From Typha latifolia (Eukaryota > Streptophyta > Magnoliopsida > Poales > Typhaceae), in assembly GCA_019914945.1 (NCBI GenBank), contig CM034104.1, positions 746,501 through 810,500 of the forward strand: DNA of 64,000 nucleotides, read 5' to 3'. Below the pieces are notes generated by a model, which saw only the letters and a list, made by a program, of their open reading frames with translations, did not search any database and was not told the DNA's origin. Shown here in pieces: positions 37,423 through 47,335 of the stretch (positions are counted from its first letter, which is position 1; every line of letters begins with the position of its first letter). A program made the position numbers and the translations under genes.

Positions 37423-39328
37423 ATGGGAGAAGAAGCGGTCGTGGTTCCGAAGCTTGAGGTCGATGGGGTAACTTTCCCCCCGGTGATCCGACCGCCCGGT
37501 TCCTCGAAGAACCTCTTCCTCGGCGGCGCAGGTTAGTCCGCACCCATCGCCACATTCCTTCCCTTCGCTTTTCGCGGTAACACCGCTAAACATGCGCCGA
37601 TTGCACAGGGGTGAGGGGTTTGGAGATCGGTGGCAACTTCGTAAAATTCACGGCCATCGGGGTCTATTTGGAGGTGGGCGCGGTGCGGTTGCTCGCCGGT
37701 AAGTGGGGCGGGAAGACCGCGGACGAGCTCGCCGAGGCCGGAGATTTCTTCCGGGATATATTCACTGGTGAATTCCTGTTCTCTCCCTGTATAGATCTCG
37801 GACTTGAGTACGTCATACGTTACATCAAATTGTTCACGAGGGTAATCTTGTAATTTACGATCCTGCCGTTCCGGAAATTCTCCACCTTATTCTCGTGATG
37901 ATTTCCCTTGATAGAAGCGAGTGTAGATTTTTTTTTTTCAAAGAGAATTTATAAATTTTCTGCGAGTAGATTACTGCGTGGTTACTTTACTATGCTAATA
38001 CAAATAAAATATAGTTGAGACTAAAGATTAATATTGAGTTTTTTATCAAAATATTATTATAATATAAAATATTTATCAAACTAGATCACGGTTTAAACTA
38101 TTTTTCAAACTAGTACTGTAATGTTAGAAAAATTATTGTCTTAGTCAACGAATTTTTTTTCACCGTTGTTTCTATATAGAAAAAAATCGCTTTATCTGAA
38201 AACGATTTTATATAGATAGAATGACTAAAAATCACTGTCTGAGATAGTACAGCGATTTTACTATAATACTAATTTAGGAAATAATTTAGGAAATAATTTG
38301 AAGAATATTTGTTACCGTAGTAATCATTTTGGTCAAAAAACTCATTAATATTCCCTTAATTGTAGCTTTTTTTCTTATGTAATTTTGTCAACATGATGTG
38401 ATTGTGCATGATTGATTTTTAGATTACATCATTTTTAGACGACGGTCTATAGTAGCATGTAAGAAAAAAGAAGCAACCCTTCAAAACATACAGCATATAT
38501 AGTCATATATAGTCAAACTTTGTACCAGAAAGAATGCAACTACCTCATAGATTCTGAGACTCGGCATCAATTTTCAAGGCTAAACTTTCCCTCAGTCCAT
38601 GGAAGAATTAAAAGAATGGAATTTTAGAGGAGGTCAAGTACCTAAAATATCTTAGTTTTTGTCTGTATTAGTTTGTATTTCGAACCTAACCAGATTCATT
38701 TATAAGCTTGACATGCAAGGATATCAGGTAGTAAGCACTATCATCTCCTTCAATATGTGCATGTTTCTTGACATGCTCTGATTGCTTTTCTTATTGTCAA
38801 ACAGGTCCTTTTGAGAAGCTTTCGAGAGTGACCATGATCTTGCCGCTTAGCGGGCAGCAGTACTCCGAGAAGGTCTCGGAGAACTGCGTGGCACAGTGGA
38901 AGGCTTCTGGTGTATACACTGAAGCAGGAGGGGAAGCAGTGGAAAAATTCAAAGAAGCCTTAAAGACTCAGAACTTTCCTCCTGGCTCCTCAATTCTCTT
39001 CACTCACTCCTCTTCTGGAGGTTTAACTGTAAGAAGAAAAACTTTTCTAAGATTGCTTTGTTTGGTTTACCAACTTGTCTACTAACACATCCCCCCTGAC
39101 CATACCCTTCAGATTGCCTTCTCAAAGGATTCATCTGTGCCGGATGCTGGAAATGCTGTTATAGAGAGCAAAGCTCTTGGTGAAGCAATTTTGGAGTCTA
39201 TGATCGGAGAGCATGGCGTCTCACCTACAGCAAAGCGTAGCTTAGCGCTTAGGTTATCGGAGCTGTTCAAGGACTACAATGGCACGGAGGAGACGAAGGT
39301 GGAGAACCCTGTGACTGTGAGTGCATAA
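37423..39328 (+). CDS. CHI: Chalcone-flavanone isomerase
   Basis: Closes chalcones to (2S)-flavanones in flavonoid synthesis. Four exons: 37423-37531, 37609-37767, 38805-39028, 39113-39328; phases close to 235 aa. Residues corresponding to the alfalfa CHI active site are present at a constant +3 offset: Arg39 (GVRGLEIGG), Thr51 ([12 protein letters not shown]), Tyr109 and Asn116 ([13 protein letters not shown]). The pair matching positions 190/191 is Ser193-Met194 ([12 protein letters not shown]). Catalytic completeness argues for a true CHI rather than a CHI-like/FAP protein. Start set by [20 protein letters not shown]. Intron 2 (1,037 nt) carries a MITE (38036-38343). Confidence 0.94.
38027..38352. 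mobile_element. Mutator-type MITE with 9-bp target-site duplication in CHI intron 2
   Basis: A 308-bp element (38036-38343) has terminal inverted repeats starting GAGTTTTTT and continuing imperfectly (ATCAAAAT versus GACCAAAAT). It is flanked by perfect 9-bp direct repeats ATTAATATT at 38027-38035 and 38344-38352. A 9-bp duplication is characteristic of the Mutator superfamily. No coding capacity, so non-autonomous. Internally AT-rich with a tttaggaaataa duplication. Confidence 0.82.
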
Positions 39329-40409
39329 CTTTGAGATGGGAGGATGTATGTAGTCTTCTGTCATCCATGTAAGAGTTGCCGTGATGGTAGCGAACGGTAG
39401 AGCGTTTTGAATTCTGGAATTGTTCTTGTGTTTGTCCTATTTCCTTGTTAAGCGAATAAGAATGGTATACCTCTATCTAAATTAAGAGCTGCAATATGAT
39501 CAAAGATGTCAATAGTTCATTTGTGGCATGCCTCTGCTACTTATTATTTTGGAGTTGCCTCTTGTTCTTGTTCCTATGAATGTAGTTTTTTGTTTGACAA
39601 GCGGGTGTACTGTGTGTGTTTGGTTATTAAAAACTTGAGAAGAAAATTGACAGTTTTAGAAAATTCTTAATTTTTAATTGTTGAATGTAGAAAATAAATT
39701 AAAAAAAAATTCTACCTTTTTAATTGAACTTAATTTTCGAGCAACTAAACACACTCTAAGATAAAAAAATAATAATTAAAGACTCACTTTCTACAAATAA
39801 TCTTTGCTACTGCACGGATAAATTTAAGTTTTTTCACTTATATAAGTTGCACATCAAATCTTAAACTCAGATGAATAACTTATAAATTTATTTACACGAA
39901 TAATTTACTTCTAATCCATATTAAAATAGATATATGAAACATAATAGCTTTATGAAATAACACAATGAGCATTTTTTGTACCTATTTAGCAAATTATATC
40001 TAGTACTCTCCCATCTATGAGTATCCAAAATCACTCATTCAGAAAAATAATTTAATACTAAGAAAGCTAAAAAAATTGCCAACTGGGATAACTACGCTCA
40101 ATCTGTCATCTAAATAACATCGAGGTGGATTAGAATCACTTATTCCTGTAAATAATTTTGAAACTCACTCATTAGGATATATCGGTTAAAAACTCGGATA
40201 ACTTCCAACCTAATTCTCATAACTACCTCCAACAAACTCACCGCGGCTCCCATCAATTACAAACTGCCATGTGGCAGTAAGAGTAACAAACTGAGATATC
40301 TCTAATTATAGTAATAAAGAGATTATAGCTGTACAATTTACTTTCTTAAAAATCCCACCATTAACGCTACCTCTGTCGCGCGTTTCGTCGAACATCTTCG
40401 CCTCCCCAT
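39329..40409. other. Intergenic, CHI 3' flank to ABCG promoter
   Basis: No gene. It contains a candidate MITE (39614-39754) and otherwise AT-rich spacer. Confidence 0.6.
39614..39754. repeat. Candidate small MITE with GTGTGTTTRGTT inverted ends
   Basis: Left end gtgtgtttggtta and right end aactaaacacac are inverted copies about 141 bp apart, and the interior is AT-rich. Target duplication is not obvious, so superfamily is left open. Confidence 0.5.
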
Positions 40410-42497
40410 ATGGCCGGCGCCGCCGACCGCCGCTGCACTCAGACGCTTAGCGAAGTCATCAAGCAAGTCGGCGACGCATCGCCACCTCCTAACCACGTCG
40501 TCGACCTTGATGCCGACCGCCACGGCCGACCACTTGGCCGCCCCGTCCACTTCGTCCTCTCCTTCTCCAACCTCTCATACTCCGTCCCAAATCCCGAGCG
40601 ATCTTCTCGCCCCCTCCGCCTCAACCGGTTCCGTCGCCGGCTTTTTTCGGATCCCGTCATCGCCAAAACCCTCCTCTCCTCCATCTCCGGCGAAGCAAGG
40701 GAGGGCGAGATCCTCGCCGTCCTCGGCGCGAGCGGATCGGGCAAATCCACTCTCATCGACGCCTTAGCGGATCGGATCTCGAAGGACAGCCTCAAGGGAT
40801 CCGTTACCCTAAACGGCGAGCCCCTCGAGAGCCGTCTCTTGCGATCCATCTCCGCCTACGTGATGCAAGACGATCTCCTCTTCCCAATGCTAACTGTTGA
40901 AGAAACCCTAACCTTCTCCGCCGAGTTCCGCCTCCCTCGCTCCCTCTCCGCAGCCAGGAAGCGGCTCCGCGTCCAATCCCTGATCGATCAGCTCGGCCTC
41001 CGCGCCACCGCGAGCACCATCATCGGCGACGAGGGCCACCGCGGCATCTCCGGCGGCGAGCGCCGCCGCGTCTCGATAGGCGTGGACATTATCCACGACC
41101 CGATCATTCTATTCCTCGACGAGCCGACCTCGGGCCTCGACTCCAGTAGCGCCTTCTTGGTGGTTAACGTACTCCGCCGGATCGCGAAGAGCGGCAGCGT
41201 CGTGATCATGACCGTCCATCAGCCGAGCTACCGGATCTTGGGGCTCCTCGACCGTCTGATCTTCCTCTCCCGCGGCGAGACGGTGTTCAGCGGCAATGCA
41301 GATGAACTCGGTGCCTACTTCGCCGAGTTCGGGCGGCCCATTCCAGATGACGAGAATAAAGCCGAGTTCGCGCTTGATTTGATTCGAGAGCTCGAAAACA
41401 ATTCGTCTCCCACCGAGAAAAGGAGTCTCGTCGACTTCCACCGCACGTGGCAGCTATCTCGCATTCCGACGACCATCACCTCCTCTTCGTTCTCTCTCAA
41501 TGACGCCATTAGCGCGAGCATTTCTCGCGGCAAGCTCGTCTCCTCCATCCCCCACTTCGCCAATCCCTTCTACATAGAAGTCGGAGTACTGATCAAAAGA
41601 TCCTTCACCAACACCCGCCGCATGCCGGAACTACTCGCCATGCGACTCGGCACGGTGCTCGTGACTGGGTTCATCCTAGCGACGGTGTTCTGGCGGCTGG
41701 ACGAGTCTCCGAGAGGAGCGCAGGAGCGGCTCGGTTTCTTCGCGTTCGCCATGTCGACGATGTTCTACACGTGCGCCGACGCCCTCCCCGTGTTCCTCCA
41801 GGAGCGCTACATATTCGCGCGCGAGACCGCCTACAACGCCTATCGCCACTCCTCGTACGTGCTCTCCAACGCCGCCGTTGGCTTTCCGCCGCTCGTTCTC
41901 CTCTCGTTCGCCTTCGCCTTGACCACCTTCTTCGCGGTCGGCCTCGCGGGCGGCGCGAGCGGGTTCTCGTTCTACTTCCTCATAATCCTCGCGTCGTTCT
42001 GGTCGGGGAGTGGGTTCGTGACGTTCATTTCGGGAGTCGTATCCCATGTCATGGTTGGGTATACGTTAGTGGTGGCTATCCTGGCGTACTTCCTCTTATT
42101 CAGTGGATTCTTCATAAACCGGGATAGGATACCCGGATACTGGATATGGTTCCACTACCTATCCTTGGTGAAGTATCCGTACGAGGGGGTTCTCCATAAC
42201 GAGTTTGGGAGGGGTGGGGATTGCTTCGTCAAGGGGACACAGATGTTTGACAACTCCCCGCTAGGGGAGATGCCAGCGGAGGTGAAGGGGAGGGTGATGG
42301 TGGCGATAAGTGAGGCTTTGGGGGTGACAATAACGGGAGAGACGTGCTTGACGACGGGGGGAGATGTGCTAGTGCAGGAGGGGATTACCCAGCTGGGCAA
42401 GTGGGAGTGCCTCCTCGTAACGGTGGCTTGGGGGTTCGTCTTTAGGTTACTGTTTTATTTCACCTTGGTGCTGGGGAGCAAGAATAGGAGGAGGTAG
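40410..42497 (+). CDS. Half-size ABCG (WBC-type) transporter
   Basis: Intronless, 695 aa, reverse order NBD-TMD as in all ABCG half transporters; it must dimerise. NBD: Walker [10 protein letters not shown] (106-114), Q-loop in [10 protein letters not shown], signature ISGGERRR (213-220), Walker B ILFLDEP (233-239), H-loop His270 ([10 protein letters not shown]). TMD from about residue 400: [52 protein letters not shown] and [28 protein letters not shown]. Sequence style resembles the ABCG1/2/6/16/20 group, which exports suberin and pollen-wall precursors; ligand is not provable here. Strong GC bias in the 5' two-thirds. Confidence 0.92.
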   Translation: MAGAADRRCTQTLSEVIKQVGDASPPPNHVVDLDADRHGRPLGRPVHFVLSFSNLSYSVPNPERSSRPLRLNRFRRRLFSDPVIAKTLLSSISGEAREGEILAVLGASGSGKSTLIDALADRISKDSLKGSVTLNGEPLESRLLRSISAYVMQDDLLFPMLTVEETLTFSAEFRLPRSLSAARKRLRVQSLIDQLGLRATASTIIGDEGHRGISGGERRRVSIGVDIIHDPIILFLDEPTSGLDSSSAFLVVNVLRRIAKSGSVVIMTVHQPSYRILGLLDRLIFLSRGETVFSGNADELGAYFAEFGRPIPDDENKAEFALDLIRELENNSSPTEKRSLVDFHRTWQLSRIPTTITSSSFSLNDAISASISRGKLVSSIPHFANPFYIEVGVLIKRSFTNTRRMPELLAMRLGTVLVTGFILATVFWRLDESPRGAQERLGFFAFAMSTMFYTCADALPVFLQERYIFARETAYNAYRHSSYVLSNAAVGFPPLVLLSFAFALTTFFAVGLAGGASGFSFYFLIILASFWSGSGFVTFISGVVSHVMVGYTLVVAILAYFLLFSGFFINRDRIPGYWIWFHYLSLVKYPYEGVLHNEFGRGGDCFVKGTQMFDNSPLGEMPAEVKGRVMVAISEALGVTITGETCLTTGGDVLVQEGITQLGKWECLLVTVAWGFVFRLLFYFTLVLGSKNRRR

Positions 42498-45185
42498 AAA
42501 AGATCAATGGTTGTGAGAATAGTATTGGTTTTACTCTCTTTTTTTTTTGTTAATTTTATACTGGATATTCTTTCTTACTCTTTTTTTTTTTCTTTTCTCT
42601 GTAATTATCGGGTAAATTAAAGAAGTTTTGTTTTATGGTTCTCTCTTCTTTCCTGTTTTCTCTCTGCATGTGCATGGGAATGTACGAAAAGGGGAGGAGG
42701 AGGGCATTAAGATTATTTCGTGTATCATTCATTATGATATGACTACGCATAAGTTAAGTCTCCCAATTTAGAATTATTCCATAATTTAAAGGGACATTAT
42801 ATTATAATAAAAATATATAACTTAAGAGTTTACGTGAAAATCTAATATAATTACAGGGTATAGATATAATTAATCATAAAATATATCTAATCCAACATAC
42901 TTTATCCATGCCATCGAGTGCTAAAAACAAACTCAATAAAATTGAACTCACTTTGGACCCAATTCAAAACTGTATTAGATTGACTCGAGTCAACTTTTGT
43001 CCAAAGTCCGACCCAACCAAACCCATAACGTCTAACCTATAGTGCCATCCATTGAGAACCCACGGAATAACTAATTCAATCAAACTTTTATATCCCTTCA
43101 ACAAACGCAACTTAAAAATTTAATATCTGTTATATAGTTACAAATACTTAAACCATATAAAAATATTTTTTTTAAACATTTGCATACATTCCAAATTCTC
43201 AATCTTTAATAATATATATGTTTCTAGAATCAAAACATAATAGATGGTCGAAATTATACACTTATCTCGTCAAATCTGATTCGAATCATTGGTTCGCCCG
43301 CAATTAGCTTGCCCCGTAACATAAGCAAGAACTAGACTGGGTAGAAAACTTTAACGTTGTCTAAGTTCGTACTCGGTCTAGCATTGATCTGAGAATGTAC
43401 TGAGTGATACCTTATCCAATCTCGAGTCGCAGTTACTTGAGGCCTTATCAGTTGGTTGTTGGTATTATGTTTATCCCATAGGTTGATGTGATAATATTTT
43501 TTATTTTTTATTGATATGATAATTGAATCGTGTGTATGTAAACTTGCCACGTGGAAAACTCAGTCATGCGCACCATTAAGAACCTCGATTTAGGAAGTTC
43601 GTACGCACCGGGGGGCACGGAATCTGTTGCGCTCTCGACCGTTTCCACTCCATCTCGTCGAGAAAACGCGTAGTCCCACACTTGATATATATATATATAT
43701 ATATATGAAAAAAACGCGTACTCCACGCATCCGCTCCTTATTCGCGAAGGAAAAGACTACCCTTTGGTTCTCCTTGTCGTCTTAGAATTATACGGATCTC
43801 CGAGTCTCTGTAAGCCCTCATCCTTCTCTTCTTCTCGTGTGCCCTAATTTTGTGCATCTATTGATCGATCAATGGCTAAATCGATAGTTGTACTGCTATT
43901 TTGTTGTTTTTGTTCGATCATAAGGTCCATAAGGGATCGGAATTGATGTACGTTTGTTGATACGAACGCGCTCATATGTGGGGATATCGGGAAACTAGAA
44001 AAGATTCGATCTTTGTTCAAACGCTTAGGGTTTTCTCTCTCCGTGGCATCATGTATTCAATCATGCCAGTTGGGAGCTATGGTAAAGAAGAGGTGTTGAA
44101 ATTTTAGCATCTCTTGTTTGGTTTTCACCCAATGTTTTTGGGATTTTCTGATTATATATGATGCATAATTATAGGGATATGAGTTGATAGAGGGTTTGGT
44201 TAGAAGCTGTTATACCTAGCCATTAGTAGGTTGCGGAATAAAAAGAGAAATTTGTTTATTTGTTGAAGCGTATTAACCGATTCAGCAGGCACTTTAGTTT
44301 ATCTTGCTTGAAGAAGTTATGATGTGTACTTACATTTTAATGCTTAATTGTTCTCTCTTCTCTCTCGCTCGTGTGTATATATATATATTTATATATACAT
44401 ATATATTTTTAAAGTTTAGTTTGGCAATGTTTAAACTGGTCAGATGTTCAGCAAGAAGTGATAAAGGATAGGAAAACTGATCATTAAATATGTGCACTTG
44501 GCTCATTAGGTAGAGGTTAAAATCCACATGTGAAATATTTTGATTTTAATCTTGTACTTTATGTTCTATGAAGGACCTGTATCGAATTCTCTGCTTTTAA
44601 GATTCTAGGAAAAAAGAGGCTTTGGATATGTTGGACACTAATTCCCATTCATTTACTGTTGGAGAACGAAACATATTTCATGGGGATCATTTTAAATGCA
44701 CCATAGAACATCACCACTGTGGTATTAGAGTTATTTAATTTTATTTTATTTATCTATTTAGATATATGGTGACTTTGTATAAATAGGACTCATGCCCCCT
44801 TTGTTATTCGATGAAAAATATATTCACCAAAATCCTCTTTTCTTTTCTTCTTCTTTTCTCCTTTCTCTTCTCTCCAAACCTATTCTAAGTTTGGATCTTC
44901 TATTATTTCATCCTCAATTCCCTCTCCAAGAGGAACCAGATTAAGTTGACATCTGTTTGGTCCTTGTAATCTTTGCCGATACTATTTATAATTTGATGTG
45001 CATAGTTTTCAGTCATTAAGAAATATGACAAGAAAGTCAACGATGTATTGTAACTAATTATGGACTTCATTTGCACAGTTAACCACTAATTCTTGTTTTA
45101 TCTTGTATATTAATTTAGCTTGAAGGTAGCTTCTCAATTTTATTGTTTATCCTTTGTTTCTTTGCATCTACTTGATTGAAGGAAA
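42498..45185. other. Intergenic and GPA3-like 5' UTR intron
   Basis: ABCG 3' flank, AT-rich spacer, a (TA)n run (about 43685-43706), and from about 43770 a probable noncoding first exon of the next gene. A GTAAGC donor near 43810 suggests a 5'-UTR intron of about 1.4 kb ending just before 45186. No other gene recognised. Confidence 0.5.
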
Positions 45186-46605
45186 ATGGGAGGTGGCAAA
45201 GACAAGCATGATGGTTCAGACAGCAGCGACAAAGGGTTCTTTTCAAATATAGCTTATGGGCTTTCGGGGCATCCACCAGGAGGATACCCTGCATCCTACC
45301 CTCCTCCACCTGGGGCATATCCACCGCAAGGGTATCCCCCTGCTCCCGGCCCTTATCCCCCACAGGGCTATCCTCCTCAAGCGCAAGGATACCCCCCATA
45401 TGGGTACCCACCAGCTGGAGGTTATCCACCATCTGGATATCCACCTGCTGGTTATCCTGGCCATGGTCCATCTGCACCTCCATATCATGGTATGAATTAT
45501 ATGGTTTTCATGTTCTCCACATAACCTTGCTTGCATATAGAAATTATGCTGCTATCTCAGAATATCTCAGAATCAGAAATAACTTCGTAGTTCATGCTAA
45601 TAACAATTATCTTATGGTAGTAGAGAGCAGCTACATCAGTGCAGATCTTGTTTCTTCCTTATTATAGTTATGAATTTATTGTCGTTAGTTTCTTCATCAG
45701 CAAATGAAGTACAAAGAACTTTTATTTTCATTAACAGACACAGGCTACATAATTTTTCATCTGTCCTGCATGTAAACACGTTAGATGTTTACATGCAGCT
45801 ACATCAGTGCAGATCTTGTTTCTTCCTTATTATAGTTATGAATTTATTGTCGTTAGTTTCTTCATCAGCAAATGAAGTACAAAGAACTTTTATTTTCATT
45901 AACAGACACAGGCTACATAATTTTTCATCTGTCCTGCATGTAAACACGTTAGATGACAAAAGTCAGTGCTGTCATCATTCATATCGCTTATTATAATTAT
46001 CATAATTAGTGGCTTCCATCAGCAAAATAAGTGCAAAGAAAACTTGTTTTTCATTAACAGGCTGCAGAATTCTCTTTTTTTTTCCAGTAATTCCGCTATT
46101 TTGCATGTAAACCATGCTAGATTACAAAAAACAGCTTTGCATAATAAAATCCTAAACGACCTCCTCCTTTTGCGAATAACAATTTCAACCAAGGATGTGC
46201 AAAAGAAACTTGCTTTTCTGTAAGGTGTTATGCAACTCTCTATGTTTCCTTGTGTTGCTTGAATTGGAGATTCTAAGAGCCATGCTATTGTATATTAGTC
46301 TATCGTAATCCTAATACCCTCATATTCTGCAAACTCTGGATCCAGGTCATGGACCTAGCACAGGGGCACTGCTTGCTGGAGGTGCAGCTGCTGCAGCAGC
46401 TGCTTATGGGGCTCATCAATTGTCGCATGGTCATCATCACGGGTACGGGCACGGTATGTTTCACGGCTATGGCCATCACGGGAAATTCAAGCACCATAAA
46501 TTCAAACATGGAAAGTTTGGCAAGCATATGAGGTTTGGGAAGCATGGGATGTTTGGAAAGCATAAGCATGGAATGTTTGGTGGCAAGTTCAAGAGGTGGA
46601 AATGA
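45186..46605 (+). CDS. GYPP-repeat, glycine/histidine-rich protein (GPA3/A3-like)
   Basis: Two coding exons, 45186-45489 and 46346-46605; phases close to 187 aa. Residues 1-28 are charged (MGGGKDKHDGSDSSDKGFFSNIAYGLSG); residues 29-100 are tandem GYPP/AYPP/GYPPQ repeats. A short Ala-rich hydrophobic segment (GALLAGGAAAAAAAYGAHQL) follows, then a His/Gly/Lys-rich tail with FGKH repeats. This layout is that of plant glycine-rich protein A3 / XYPPX-repeat proteins. Their biochemical role is poorly known; the hydrophobic segment suggests membrane association. An upstream UTR intron is likely. The intron between the coding exons carries a tandem duplication. Confidence 0.85.
45627..46125 (+). repeat. 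168-bp-period tandem duplication in GPA3-like intron
   Basis: Two near-perfect copies, 45627-45787 and 45795-45955 (from gcagctacatcagtgcagat to cacgttagatg), separated by a few bases. A diverged third copy at about 45990-46125 keeps aacttg, cattaacag and gcatgtaaac. Open frames across it are intronic. Confidence 0.88.
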
Positions 46606-47335
46606 TCAGACAGTAGAACTTATGATTGTGTTTGCTAGCTATGTGGACTTATAAGATGATTCCTTTTTAGGACTTCATTCTTATTTGTTTAGTAATGGTG
46701 TGAATGTGGAATTTGCCTACAGATTCTATTGTTATTTTCTTGTGATTTTGAACAGATTGTTATTATAAATGTGGATTGTTTGGAAGTGCTAACCAGATCT
46801 GTTCTTGATTATTTCTGCGGGTTGTACAGATGAAACAGAGAACCCATTTAGCTTGCTTAGAAAATTATACAAGAACAATTGATTCTTAATGCAATATAGC
46901 AATGTAGAATGCTCCTTTGGTCAAACAGAAAACTAAATTCCTCTTGTGGAGTGCTAAAAGAAAAAAATCCTCTTGACAAAGAAATATTGGAAGCTCCTCT
47001 GCTCATAAAAAGAAAGTAATGATCGAGAAATTCCTCTTCTGAAGTGACTCAAATATGGAATTTTATTTTAAAAAAACTTTGAACAAAGTACGGGTTATCT
47101 ATTCCAATAATTTAAGACATAGATACGATGATATTGGTAATCGTTGCAGTATTCTTATTAAAGTCGGCTACTCTAGCATATGAACGCCGACATGAACTCT
47201 TTCCTGGCGTAACACAAGTCGGCATCCTTTTTACTCTTATATATACTGAGACCGCATAAGACTCGTTGTCCGTTTTACGACTCCAACGAGAGCAAAACCC
47301 TCGTCGCCTTCCACCGAGAAGAGGGGAAGCATACC
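46606..47335. other. Spacer and promoter of RNase P p30 gene
   Basis: 3' flank of the GPA3-like gene. A TATA-like TTATATATA at about 47238-47246 lies 90 nt upstream of ATG 47336. Confidence 0.6.

Noticed and set aside
41676..42047. Minus-strand frame inside the ABCG gene
   Set aside because: Antisense to membrane-domain codons with clear ABCG motifs.
45670..45996. Protein-like frame with a repeated ~39-aa unit
   Set aside because: It is the translation of the intronic 168-bp tandem duplication; flanking coding exons splice across it in frame.
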